This document shows, one piece after another, positions 53,162 through 59,863 of a stretch of DNA of 64,000 bases. Under the pieces are notes generated by a model, which searched no databases, was not told where the DNA came from, and saw only the letters and a list, made by a program, of their open reading frames with translations. This DNA comes from Flavobacterium sp. CF136 (GTDB taxonomy: Bacteria; Bacteroidota; Bacteroidia; Flavobacteriales; Flavobacteriaceae): the NCBI RefSeq assembly GCF_000282055.1, contig NZ_AKJZ01000007.1:234542-298541 (forward strand), given 5' to 3'. The translations under genes were made by a program, and so were the position numbers. Position 1 is the first letter of the stretch; each line of letters starts with the position of its first letter.

Positions 53162-54166
53162 ATGAAAAAGAAACAACTATTGTTATTGACTGGCTTATCC
53201 TTGCTATCTGCAATTACCAAAACTAATGCGCAGGCTACTGTTGCATCCAACACACTTTCAACGGCAACACCAATCACTAATTATCTGGGTTCTGCCAATG
53301 ATGTTGACATACTTTTTAAACGTAATAATGTTTTTGCTGGTATACTTAGCAATAATTCGGTTGCGTTGGGTGTAAATTCTATTGCTTCACCCAATTCTAT
53401 TTCAATAGGAGGAAACAATTCTGCTTCTAATTCAACAGGGGTTTATAACATTTTTGTTGGCTTTAACGCTGGATTGCATAATGGAGCAGGATCTAATAAC
53501 ATTTATATAGGTGGTGGGTCTGGAGCCAATATAGTTGGTCATAATAACACATTCATAGGAGGTTCTTCTGGAGGGGGTGATGGACCTAATATAGGATCCA
53601 ATAATGTTTTTATAGGTAGTGAAGCAGGTTATGATATAGGTTTCGAACAAGGTCCTTTAAACGATAAACTCGTTATTGATAATGGGAAAGGAAATGATAA
53701 TGGACAACTTATTCTTGGCGATTTTAATTTGAGACAGCTAAATTTAAATGGTAAGGTGTGTATTGGAGGTCTAAATTATACTCATTTTGGTGATTTCCCC
53801 ACAACAGCTGGTGGGGCTGATGTGTCAGGTTATGGGCTTTTTGTAAAAGGTGGTATTCTTGCCGAGGAAGTGAGGGTAAGTTTAAAATCAACCTGGGCAG
53901 ATTATGTGTTTTCAAAAGACTATAAATTACCAACCTTAGAAGAAGTAGAAACACAAATTAAGGAAAAAGGGCATTTAAGCAACGTGCCGTCTGCCAAAGA
54001 AATTAAAGAAAACGGGATAGAGCTTGGTGAAATGTCAAAAATTCAACAAGAAAAAATCGAAGAATTAACACTTTATTTAATAGAACAAAACAAAGTGAAT
54101 CAGGCTCAAAACAAAGAGATTGTTGAATTGAAAGCCATGCTGAAAGCAATTTTAGAAAAAAAATAA
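53162..54166 (+). CDS. Secreted left-handed beta-roll/tail-fibre-like protein with C-terminal coiled coil
   Basis: A 334-residue protein from the ATG at 53162, which gives a signal peptide (MKKKQLLLLTGLSLLSAITKTNAQ); the longer frame starts 13 codons earlier. The middle shows short repeats of the YadA-head/LbR type: SVALGVNSIASPNSISIGGNN, YNIFVGFNAGLHNGAGSNNIYIGGGSGANIVGHNNTFIGG, IGSNNVFIGSEAG. The C-terminal region (DYVFSKDYKLPTLEEVETQIKEKGHLSNVPSAKEIKENG, then a helix IQQEKIEELTLYLIEQNKVNQAQNKEIVELKAML) is the Bacteroidota tail-fibre-like ending, near peptidase S74-type proteins, probably trimeric. No linkage to the pectin genes is certain. Confidence 0.75.
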   Translation: MKKKQLLLLTGLSLLSAITKTNAQATVASNTLSTATPITNYLGSANDVDILFKRNNVFAGILSNNSVALGVNSIASPNSISIGGNNSASNSTGVYNIFVGFNAGLHNGAGSNNIYIGGGSGANIVGHNNTFIGGSSGGGDGPNIGSNNVFIGSEAGYDIGFEQGPLNDKLVIDNGKGNDNGQLILGDFNLRQLNLNGKVCIGGLNYTHFGDFPTTAGGADVSGYGLFVKGGILAEEVRVSLKSTWADYVFSKDYKLPTLEEVETQIKEKGHLSNVPSAKEIKENGIELGEMSKIQQEKIEELTLYLIEQNKVNQAQNKEIVELKAMLKAILEKK

Positions 54167-54235
54167 TTAAGATTCAGCAAAGTGTTAAAAGCCAGGACAA
54201 TACTTCGATGATTTCCCGACCGGAAGCATTATAAA

Positions 54236-54275
54236 CCAAAAAACCACTTCAATAACGAAGTGGTTTTTTGGTTTT
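54236..54275. terminator. Perfect 15-bp hairpin terminator
   Basis: CCAAAAAACCACTTC (54236-54250) pairs with GAAGTGGTTTTTTGG (54257-54271), loop AATAAC. It lies between the beta-roll gene and the DUF2200 gene, which are convergent, and can act both ways. The rest of the 298-bp gap shows no gene with family features. Confidence 0.85.
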
Positions 54276-54464
54276 AAAACGAAATAATAGGCTTTTTTAG
54301 CCTTATAATTTCTGCTATAGAAAAGCTTTACGAATTCCATTTTATATGTTCGGCAATTTCTTGGTTCGCATTCAGAAAAATTTTCCTTAGTTTTTGAACA
54401 ATCTTCTATTTGGTACTTCAATCGTATTTATATATTCGGTAACTATTGGAAGTCTTAAACGAGA

Positions 54465-54815
54465 CTAACTTCTTAAAATCTTCTCCATAGCTTTTCCTTT
54501 AGCCAGCTCATCAATCAGTTTGTCCAAATAACGAATCTTTTGCATGAGTTTATCTTCGATTTCTTCGACCCGATAGCCACAAATTACACCGGTAATTTTT
54601 GAAGTATTTTGGTTTATTTGTGGTGCGGCTTCGAAAAAAGTTTCAAAACTAACCTTATTATCGATTTGTTTTTGCAATTCCTGTTGATTATATCCGGTCA
54701 GCCAACAAATTATAGTATCTACTTCCTCCTTTGTACGGCCTTTTTTATCTGCTTTGTTAATATAATGTGGATAGACACTCGCAAATGATGTTGTAAATAT
54801 TCTATGTTTTTCCAT
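54465..54815 (-). CDS. DUF2200 family protein
   Basis: A 116-residue protein of the DUF2200 family: [48 protein letters not shown] is the family signature, followed by [53 protein letters not shown]. It is cytoplasmic and of unknown function; the family is common in bacteria near cupin and glyoxalase genes. It is 13 bp downstream of the VOC gene and probably co-transcribed with it. Confidence 0.9.
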   Translation of the reverse strand: MEKHRIFTTSFASVYPHYINKADKKGRTKEEVDTIICWLTGYNQQELQKQIDNKVSFETFFEAAPQINQNTSKITGVICGYRVEEIEDKLMQKIRYLDKLIDELAKGKAMEKILRS

Positions 54816-54828
54816 AGCTGTTTAATCC

Positions 54829-55206
54829 TTAGTCTTTAGGCTCCCAAAGTTGAATTTTGTTTCCTTCCATGTCAATAATATGAACAAACTTTCCGTAATC
54901 ATAAGTTTCTATTTCATCAACAATGGTTACACCTTCTTTTTTTAGTTCTTCAACCAATGCTTCCAGATTAGCGACTCTGTAGTTAACCATAAAATCTTTT
55001 GCCGAAGGTTCAAAATATTTTGTTGTCTCAGGAAATGGACTCCATTGTGTAGAACCATTTTTTGTGGAGTCGGATGCTTCTTTCCACTCAAAAGTTGCCC
55101 CATATTCGTTGGTATCCAAGCCAAGATGAGTTTTGTACCATTCTTTCATTTTATTAGGATCATTGCATTTGAAAAAAATGCCCCCAATACCTGTTACTTT
55201 TTTCAT
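54829..55206 (-). CDS. VOC (glyoxalase/bleomycin resistance) family protein
   Basis: A 125-residue metal-dependent-type fold protein. The two beta-alpha-beta modules are visible: TGIGGIFFKCNDPNKMKEWYKTHLGLD at the start and EELKKEGVTIVDEIETYDYGKFVHIIDMEGNKIQLWEPKD at the end, with the His and Glu typical of one metal site half (HIIDMEGNKIQLWE). VOC proteins isomerise or bind small molecules; the substrate is not predictable. The gene precedes DUF2200 in a two-gene unit. Confidence 0.85.
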   Translation of the reverse strand: MKKVTGIGGIFFKCNDPNKMKEWYKTHLGLDTNEYGATFEWKEASDSTKNGSTQWSPFPETTKYFEPSAKDFMVNYRVANLEALVEELKKEGVTIVDEIETYDYGKFVHIIDMEGNKIQLWEPKD

Positions 55207-55473
55207 TTATGTTTTTAGTTAAATTGAAAGCAAAACCAAAGCTAATGATCATGCAAGTGATAAAAATTGACATAAAGCATTCCAAAAAAGGAGACTTTGC
55301 TGCTACACTAAATTAATAATTTTTTATATAAATATTCGATTAAACAAAGTTTAGAAGTATTACTGCAATTTTAGAATTCAAATTATGTTTTTACTGCTGG
55401 CAAACGACCAGGTTTTTCGGCTTTTAGTAGAAAATCAGATATTATTCCTGCTAAACTTTAATAGATAACTGAT

Positions 55474-55731
55474 TTATTTTTCCTGTTCTAAATTGTCAAC
55501 GGCGGAAATTTGGTCAAGTATATTTGTTTGGTTGGGAGAAATGTAGTTTTTTATTTCGCTGGTATTTTCTTTCTTAAAAAGGAGATCTAATGCATTGTAC
55601 AGCCTTAATAAAACATCTTTATCTTCTTTTTCAATCTCTAAAGCAGTATTAAAATTAAAAATATAATTATTCGAATTGCGTACTTCTACTTTTATCGTTT
55701 TTGATGTGATTTTAAATTTGACTATATCCAT
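55474..55731 (-). CDS. Hypothetical protein (85 residues)
   Basis: An 85-residue, likely cytoplasmic protein: MDIVKFKITSKTIKVEVRNSNNYIFNFNTALEIEKEDKDVLLRLYNALDLLF, then a polar tail. The N-terminal half is probably beta strands and the middle a helix. I do not recognise a family. A 47-codon gene ends 17 bp upstream on the same strand, so the two are probably one unit. It belongs to the host side, left of the tRNA fragment. The 267-bp gap between it and the VOC gene (55207-55473) shows nothing well supported. Confidence 0.5.
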   Translation of the reverse strand: MDIVKFKITSKTIKVEVRNSNNYIFNFNTALEIEKEDKDVLLRLYNALDLLFKKENTSEIKNYISPNQTNILDQISAVDNLEQEK

Positions 55732-55747
55732 ATTGTTTATAAATTAC

Positions 55748-55891
55748 TTAGTTTGCAAGATCCTGTTTAACTGCGGTTATTGTCGTTATTTTTGCGTTTT
55801 TTAAATATTCAGAGAATATATTGTTCTTTATGATATTATTATAAGCAACATTTTCTATCTCAAATTTATACATTTTTATACATTCTCTCAT
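55748..55891 (-). CDS. Small hypothetical protein (47 residues)
   Basis: An ORF of 48 codons from the ATG complementary to 55889-55891: it begins MRECIKMYKFEIENVAYNNI and ends ITAVKQDLAN. AAAGGAA precedes the start at a suitable distance. It is followed after 16 bases by the ATG of the 85-residue gene, which supports a real two-gene unit. The Met at residue 7 is an alternative start. It has no family I recognise. Confidence 0.4.
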   Translation of the reverse strand: MRECIKMYKFEIENVAYNNIIKNNIFSEYLKNAKITTITAVKQDLAN

Positions 55892-55942
55892 GAAAATTCC
55901 TTTAAAGATAAAGTTAGTATTTTTGAAACAATATCCAATAAA

Positions 55943-55978
55943 AAACCCTTAAACATTTGATGTTTAAGGGTTTGTTTT
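55943..55978 (-). terminator. Terminator of the interrupted tRNA
   Basis: AAACCCTTAAACA (55943-55955) pairs perfectly with TGTTTAAGGGTTT (55961-55973), loop TTTGA; the minus-strand exit is A/T rich. It lies directly after the 3' end of the tRNA fragment and supports that strand as the original tRNA gene. Confidence 0.75.
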
Positions 55979-55980
55979 TG

Positions 55981-56023
55981 TAGCGAGGACGGGAGTTGAA
56001 CCCGTGACCTCAGGGTTATGAAA
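55981..56023 (-). other. 3' fragment of a CAT-anticodon tRNA: left attachment site (attL) of the phage-like element
   Basis: Read on the minus strand, 56023 to 55981 gives TTTCATAACCCTGAGG, the T arm ACGGG-TTCAACT-CCCGT and the acceptor strand CCTCGCT plus A. The anticodon loop TTCATAA has anticodon CAT (Met or Ile2). The 5' half is missing: the bases before the loop do not pair with CCCTG, and no AGCGAGG acceptor strand lies in the next 80 bases. Such 3' fragments mark phage integration into tRNA genes. Orientation puts the element to the right, where the phage genes are. Confidence 0.8.
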
Positions 56024-56149
56024 TCAACCCCCATTGCTTTTAAACGAAATAGTTACTGTAAATTCAATGCTTTTCAATAATGAAAATAGCAAAAATTGTT
56101 AATTATTTATAGTTACGTTGTCCTTATTCATTGTCGGTTATGCTTATTG

Positions 56150-56410
56150 CTAAATACCCGTAATTTCAATACTTCCGGGCATATTGAATACCTTTTTTTC
56201 TAGTCCAAAAATCCAGTTTGCATTGACATTATATTTTATACAAATTGTTTCAATTTGATTTACTGTAAAGTGAGTGATGCCTTTTTTAATTTTAGAAAGC
56301 GTGGCAGGCAACATTCCGATTTCCTTGCAGAAATCTACAGAATAGGATATCTTATTCTGAAAAATCAAAAGTTCAATTAACCTCAATATTCTTTGATCCG
56401 TTTTATGCAT
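56150..56410 (-). CDS. Small HTH protein of the element
   Basis: An 86-residue protein with a helix-turn-helix-like pattern: FCKEIGMLPATLSKIKKGITHFTVNQIETICIKYNVNANWIFGLEKKVFN, where NANWIF resembles the repressor-type end of the XRE HTH. It has no peptidase or oligomerisation domain. It starts 9 bp after the lipoprotein gene and is the last gene before attL in the leftward lysogeny unit. It could be a control protein or anti-repressor partner. Confidence 0.6.
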   Translation of the reverse strand: MHKTDQRILRLIELLIFQNKISYSVDFCKEIGMLPATLSKIKKGITHFTVNQIETICIKYNVNANWIFGLEKKVFNMPGSIEITGI

Positions 56411-56419
56411 TAAACATTT

Positions 56420-56884
56420 CTATTTTATCTTCACTAAATGTTCTTCTGATCCTTGAAATTCTTGGCCGTTTATAACACCAAAATCATCATCATGCCAGAC
56501 CATTGTTGTAGACGTAGGGAAATCAACATTAAAGATGCTTACTTCCTCTGATTGGCCAGATATTTTAGAAACAAATTTATATTTACCATCTGTTAAATTA
56601 GACCAATTAAAGTATTCCCAATTCGTTTCTTCTAACTCACATGTCCCACTATCATCTGAGTAAGAAACACCTTTAGCTGTATTATTAGCTAAATATTCAG
56701 TATGTGATTTAGAAGAACATTCGGAAGTTAATACTTCTACTTTATTACCGTTTTTGAGATAAAAGACTTCTTTTGCCAATTTCCATTTACCAACGATAGG
56801 ATCTGTAGCTGAATTATTGCCACTATTGTCAGGCGAACATCCTAATATTGTAATTAGAATAAAGAATAGAGTAATTTTTTTCAT
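56420..56884 (-). CDS. Lipocalin-like putative lipoprotein (phage accessory)
   Basis: A 154-residue protein with a lipoprotein signal (MKKITLFFILITILGCSPDNSG; Cys at 16). The mature part begins DPIVGKWKLAKEVFYLKNGNKVEVLTSECSSKSHTEYLANNTAKGVSY, a common lipocalin-like (DUF4923/DUF5004-like) pattern in Bacteroidota, with three cysteines. It lies between the repressor and attL in the leftward lysogenic unit, an arrangement typical of lysogenic conversion genes. A surface or exclusion role is an inference from location. Confidence 0.65.
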   Translation of the reverse strand: MKKITLFFILITILGCSPDNSGNNSATDPIVGKWKLAKEVFYLKNGNKVEVLTSECSSKSHTEYLANNTAKGVSYSDDSGTCELEETNWEYFNWSNLTDGKYKFVSKISGQSEEVSIFNVDFPTSTTMVWHDDDFGVINGQEFQGSEEHLVKIK

Positions 56885-56904
56885 GTTTTTTTATTTTTTA
56901 AAAT

Positions 56905-57354
56905 TTATTTAATTCCCATATATTCATGCATTTTATTTTGGTCTCTTTTTGAAAGAATTACGAAACGATCATTAAAAAGTGTGTCTTTTATATATTGATC
57001 ATTTTCCTTTAAAATATATGTTATGTTATTTCTAATATTAGCACCATAATTGTTTTGAGAATCGAAAGTTAGAGAAACGTTCCATTTCTTAGAAATAGAA
57101 TCATTAATCTGTTTAAAGCCATATGCATCATCCAGTTCCTTTTTATAATATGGGTATGATTTTTCTACTGAAAAAATAATTGTTAATACAGAATCATATT
57201 TTATAGTAGAAGGACTTATGCTGCTAATTGCTATATCAGACTTACAAAACTCTAGAATTAAATCTTCTTTTGATTTAATTGACTTTTCTTTATTTATAGT
57301 TTTATTGCAGGATATAAAAACTAAAAAATAAACTAGTAAAAAAATATTTCTCAT
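56905..57354 (-). CDS. Putative lipoprotein (phage accessory)
   Basis: A 149-residue protein with a lipoprotein-like N terminus (MRNIFLLVYFLVFISCNKTINKEKS; Cys at 16). The mature part has no family I recognise: KSYPYYKKELDDAYGFKQINDSISKKWNVSLTF, then KENDQYIKDTLFNDRFVILSKRDQNKMHEYMGIK. It is mainly polar and helical. It is between the S24 repressor (41 bp upstream) and the lipocalin-like gene (20 bp downstream), in the same leftward unit. A moron expressed in the lysogen is likely. Confidence 0.55.
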   Translation of the reverse strand: MRNIFLLVYFLVFISCNKTINKEKSIKSKEDLILEFCKSDIAISSISPSTIKYDSVLTIIFSVEKSYPYYKKELDDAYGFKQINDSISKKWNVSLTFDSQNNYGANIRNNITYILKENDQYIKDTLFNDRFVILSKRDQNKMHEYMGIK

Positions 57355-57395
57355 TTTATTTGTTTATAAATTATTATTTTTATGTAAAACCATAA

Positions 57396-58097
57396 CTATC
57401 TTCTATTTCTTTTTCTCTGAATGTCTACGATATTTAAAATTTTAGAAACGTCTCTTAAATCTATATCAAAATCCTCATAATAATCGTTTAGTGAATGGCA
57501 TGTGATGATTCCTTTTTCAACATCATGTTTTACGATCCTTTTCACTAAAATTCCATTCTCCTTATGTACAATTACAAAATCCCATTTGTTAATATGTAGT
57601 TTACTTTTCCAATAATCGTTTCTGATATTTCTGCACAAAAGAATATCTCGTTCTTTTATGGATTCATCGGATCCATCATACATACTATCGCCTTTAACTT
57701 CAAAGCATAAATATTCCCCTTTATATTCTTTTTCAACCAGGAACGGGATTTTAGGAAGTTCTTCCAAAAATTCCGGATCGTTAAATCCGTTGAGGTACCC
57801 ACCATATGCATATTGATCTACAAGGGGGACGTACATGATATTATCATTATAAAATGTAACGCTATTCAATGTTGAATTATCATTTTCTTCCTTCATTTTA
57901 CCTGTGCCATTCAAAATCCATTCTTTTGAAATTCTAAATTTGTCTGAAAAAGTATTTATATATTTTGGCTTAATGCTATCTCTTTTAATTGATTTGTTTA
58001 CTGCGTCACTTGTTACTTCAAATAGCTCGCCTAGCTCTCTATAGCTTAGCCCAAGTTCTTTTCTTGCATAATCAAACCTCTCTGCAACTGTATTCAT
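57396..58097 (-). CDS. S24-type phage repressor (CI/LexA-like)
   Basis: A 233-residue repressor. The N-terminal XRE HTH (ERFDYARKELGLSYRELGELFEVTSDAVNKSIKRD) is joined by an acidic linker to an S24 peptidase domain with the catalytic Ser138 in VKGDSMYDGS and Lys186 in GILVKRI. In the hinge, the cleavage position reads Tyr-Ala-Tyr-Gly-Gly (96-100), where canonical members have Ala-Gly or Cys-Gly. The gene is divergent from the cro-like gene across a promoter region at 58098-58479. It probably maintains lysogeny and is inactivated by RecA-stimulated self-cleavage. Confidence 0.88.
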   Translation of the reverse strand: MNTVAERFDYARKELGLSYRELGELFEVTSDAVNKSIKRDSIKPKYINTFSDKFRISKEWILNGTGKMKEENDNSTLNSVTFYNDNIMYVPLVDQYAYGGYLNGFNDPEFLEELPKIPFLVEKEYKGEYLCFEVKGDSMYDGSDESIKERDILLCRNIRNDYWKSKLHINKWDFVIVHKENGILVKRIVKHDVEKGIITCHSLNDYYEDFDIDLRDVSKILNIVDIQRKRNRR

Positions 58098-58187
58098 TTT
58101 ATTAAAAATCTATTTAGAATTAATACAAATAGATACATTTTGATAAAAATAATTATCTAAAAGTATTAATTTGTCTTAAAAATTATT

Positions 58188-58226
58188 TATATTTGCTCCT
58201 GTACAAATGACCATGTGCAAATGTAC
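58188..58226 (+). promoter_or_regulatory. Early promoter -7 box and operator-like repeats
   Basis: TATATTTG (58188-58195) fits the -7 consensus for rightward transcription. Just downstream, two CAAATG repeats (58204-58209 and 58218-58223) are flanked by GTAC on both sides (58201-58204 and 58223-58226). The placement between repressor and Cro-like genes suits an operator. A TTTG at 58170-58173 is only 14 bp upstream, short for a -33 box. Confidence 0.55.
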
Positions 58227-58344
58227 TAAAAAAGTTCTTTGAAATATTGAATACGAAAAAATGTAAGAATAAATCCGGTGGGTTTGTAGAAACCTGTTTG
58301 TAAAAGGATGAAAAATAAAAACTACAAAGAATAAAAAATATATA

Positions 58345-58369
58345 AAAGCCATCCTTTGCGGGTGGCTTT
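58345..58369 (+). other. Hairpin in the early leader
   Basis: AAAGCCATCC (58345-58354) pairs with GGGTGGCTTT (58360-58369), one G-U pair, loop TTTGC. Position between the early promoter and the tRNA-like sequence; weak T-tail. It may be an attenuator or processing element. A similar AAAGCC/GGCTTT hairpin is at 59044-59067. Confidence 0.5.
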
Positions 58370-58376
58370 ATTAAAA

Positions 58377-58444
58377 GGGTAATTCGTCTAATGGCAGGAC
58401 GGTGGCTGATCACCATTAAAGAGGTTCGATTCCTTTATTGTCCA
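58377..58444 (+). tRNA. tRNA-like sequence of the element (possible tRNA-Ile GAT, degenerate)
   Basis: The segment folds as a compact cloverleaf: acceptor GGGTAAT (58377-58383) with ATTGTCC (58437-58443), two G-U pairs; D arm CGTCT-AATGGCA-GGACG-like; anticodon stem GGTGG/CCATT weak with loop CTGATCA, anticodon GAT; T arm AGAGG-TTCGATT-CCTTT; discriminator A at 58444. It is only 68 nt and the variable region is 2 bases, so tRNA identity and function are uncertain. The TTCGTCTAATGG part resembles Glu/Gln tRNAs. Confidence 0.5.
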
Positions 58445-58479
58445 CAAAAAAAATAAAAATAATTTATCCAATTCATTAT

Positions 58480-58704
58480 ATGGCAACAACTACAAAAAAC
58501 AAAAAGAAAAAGCTTAAAGATGAAATTTACGGCATAATCAGAAATGATATTTCTTTAAGAGAAAAAATAGCAGAAGCCTTAATTATTAAAGAGAGTTCTG
58601 TTTATGATGGCGCAAGAAGAAAATCGGTAAGGTTTAGCTTATCTGCAATATTGGATATTATATCTGAGCATACTGGGAAACCAAAAGAACATTTAACTGT
58701 TTAG
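58480..58704 (+). CDS. Cro-like small DNA-binding protein
   Basis: A 74-residue basic protein from the ATG at 58480 (MATTTKNKKKKLKDEIYGII). The segment SLREKIAEALIIKESSVYDGARRKSVRFSLSAILDIISEHTGKPKEHLTV is XRE/Cro-like HTH in pattern. A longer frame would start with TTG inside the tRNA-like sequence. As the first rightward gene opposite the S24 repressor it probably acts as Cro. The following 37-codon ORF begins two bases after its stop. Confidence 0.75.
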   Translation: MATTTKNKKKKLKDEIYGIIRNDISLREKIAEALIIKESSVYDGARRKSVRFSLSAILDIISEHTGKPKEHLTV

Positions 58705-58706
58705 AG

Positions 58707-58820
58707 ATGGCTTTGCAAATAATCACACCGGAAAACATCATTTTGGTTTTTATAGGACTGATTGTTCTTTTAGGAATATTGAACATTATCAATTACATCA
58801 TCAAAAAAATAAACTTCTGA
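58707..58820 (+). CDS. 37-residue single-helix membrane peptide
   Basis: ATG at 58707 begins a 38-codon frame ending at TGA 58818-58820: MALQIITPENIILVFIGLIV, then LLGILNIINYIIKKINF. One hydrophobic helix (about 11-30) is followed by basic residues. It is packed between the Cro-like gene and the next gene, whose ATG overlaps its TGA (TGATG). Size, helix and overlap support a small phage membrane peptide; function unknown. Confidence 0.6.
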   Translation: MALQIITPENIILVFIGLIVLLGILNIINYIIKKINF

Positions 58821-59041
58821 TGAATAAGAAAGAACAAATCCAGTTTCATAAGAAACAGATTGAATTTAGCAAGTCAATGCAGGCAGTAGCTATGCAAAAT
58901 TACAATTTAGCTACACAAATCGAAAGTGAAGCAACCTCTGCCTTAAAGATGTTGGGAGCCTCTTTAGGGCAGACCCGAAAGGGTAAAAACGAATTGACAG
59001 ATGAAATGAGAATTTCACTAATTGGCAGTTTGACGAAATAA
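58820..59041 (+). CDS. Hypothetical phage protein (73 residues)
   Basis: A 73-residue, mostly helical and polar protein: MNKKEQIQFHKKQIEFSKSMQAVAMQNYNLATQIESEATSALKMLGASLGQTRKGKNELTDEMRISLIGSLTK. No family is recognised. It overlaps the stop of the membrane peptide gene by one base. A short coiled coil is possible in residues 5-40. It is part of the early rightward run. Confidence 0.65.
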   Translation: MNKKEQIQFHKKQIEFSKSMQAVAMQNYNLATQIESEATSALKMLGASLGQTRKGKNELTDEMRISLIGSLTK

Positions 59042-59043
59042 AA

Positions 59044-59067
59044 AAAGCCACTCTCTAAAGCGGCTTT
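59044..59067 (+). terminator. Hairpin after the 73-residue gene
   Basis: AAAGCC (59044-59049) pairs with GGCTTT (59062-59067) with an extra C-G pair inside, followed by AATAATAATT. It is a weak terminator or attenuator candidate just past the stop at 59041. Confidence 0.5.
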
Positions 59068-59112
59068 AATAATAATTCAATATCGGACCACGAATCCTTA
59101 ATCTAATTTATT

Positions 59113-59334
59113 ATGAGTGCAAATTTACTGCAAAGATTCTGCAATACAACATTGTCGAATGATAAAACAAAAATTCTTTTAGGCAAATGCTTAAAAAAGG
59201 CTTTTGACGAATCAATTTCAGATCCTGTTGAATCTGAAAATATTTTGGGTTTAGCTTGGAAGTTTCAAGTTCCGCAATTTGATGAAATGTTTGAAGATCA
59301 TCAAAATCATGATTATCCACCTTTCAGCTGTTAG
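59113..59334 (+). CDS. Hypothetical phage protein (73 residues)
   Basis: A 73-residue protein: MSANLLQRFCNTTLSNDKTKILLGKCLKKAFDESISDPVESENILGLAWKFQVPQFDEMFEDHQNHDYPPFSC. Unknown family. Starts 72 bp after the previous gene beyond a hairpin; ends two bases before the next ATG, so they are co-translated. The opposite-strand ORF across it is a shadow. Confidence 0.6.
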   Translation: MSANLLQRFCNTTLSNDKTKILLGKCLKKAFDESISDPVESENILGLAWKFQVPQFDEMFEDHQNHDYPPFSC

Positions 59335-59336
59335 TT

Positions 59337-59549
59337 ATGGAAATCAAGAAAAAGCAAATTTTTAAAACACCTGCAGGGTTGTATTTAAAAGTAAAAATAA
59401 TTAGGGAATCAAAACTTCACACTTTAGTGTTAGTTGACAAAAAAGGAAATCTTCTTCCTGAAAGGAGAAACAATAGAGGTCATGTTATTGAACGCTCTGA
59501 TAGACTATGCTCAGAAGAAACTATTCTAACTTTTAAAAAAGTAAACTGA
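59337..59549 (+). CDS. Hypothetical phage protein (70 residues)
   Basis: A 70-residue basic beta-type protein: MEIKKKQIFKTPAGLYLKVKIIRESKLHTLVLVDKKGNLLPERRNNRGHVIERSDRLCSEETILTFKKVN. A short SH3-like or OB-like barrel is possible from the alternating strands; no family recognised. It follows the previous gene by two bases and its TGA overlaps the ATG of the 59-residue gene. Confidence 0.6.
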   Translation: MEIKKKQIFKTPAGLYLKVKIIRESKLHTLVLVDKKGNLLPERRNNRGHVIERSDRLCSEETILTFKKVN

Positions 59550-59728
59550 TGGCACTGATTAAAACTAAACACGAATTAGAGCTTTTTGATTTTTATAAAA
59601 AGTATCTGAATAATCCTCATTTAATAAATGCTGAGGTAATTGATAGCTACAAAAAGGATGTTGATCAAGTGAAAAAAGAGAAACGAGTATTAAAAAATAA
59701 TCTAATTAAACATCATAAGCTTCGATAA
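59549..59728 (+). CDS. Hypothetical phage protein (59 residues)
   Basis: A 60-codon frame from ATG 59549 (ATGA overlap with the preceding stop) to TAA 59726-59728. The protein starts MALIKTKHELELFDFYKKYL and is Lys-rich and helical (VDQVKKEKRVLKNNLIKHHKLR at the end). No family is recognised; the overlap and lysine-rich helical content suggest a real small protein. Confidence 0.55.
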   Translation: MALIKTKHELELFDFYKKYLNNPHLINAEVIDSYKKDVDQVKKEKRVLKNNLIKHHKLR

Positions 59729-59753
59729 CGAAAGAGTAGATAGAACATTCACT

Positions 59754-59834
59754 ATGTTTTGCTGCGGTATTGTAATAGCGTTCTTTTTAGGAGTCATTTC
59801 AGGCACACTAATAACATATTTTTCCCTCAGATAA
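59754..59834 (+). CDS. 26-residue membrane peptide (tentative)
   Basis: ATG at 59754 opens a 27-codon frame ending TAA 59832-59834: MFCCGIVIAFFLGVISGTLI, then TYFSLR. It is nearly all one hydrophobic helix with two Cys. It is in the gap before the ATPase gene, where nothing else is coded. Very short; may be noise. Confidence 0.3.
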   Translation: MFCCGIVIAFFLGVISGTLITYFSLR

Positions 59835-59863
59835 TTATAAACAATTTTTAAAAATAAATCCAA

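Noticed and set aside
54185..54421. A 78-codon minus-strand ORF
   Set aside because: It runs through the perfect terminator hairpin at 54236-54271 and shows no family features.
55380..55450. Possible gene remnant on the minus strand reading LAGIISDFLLKAEKPGRLPA and then VKT-stop
   Set aside because: Only about 24 codons, stop codon just upstream, no family recognised; could be chance.
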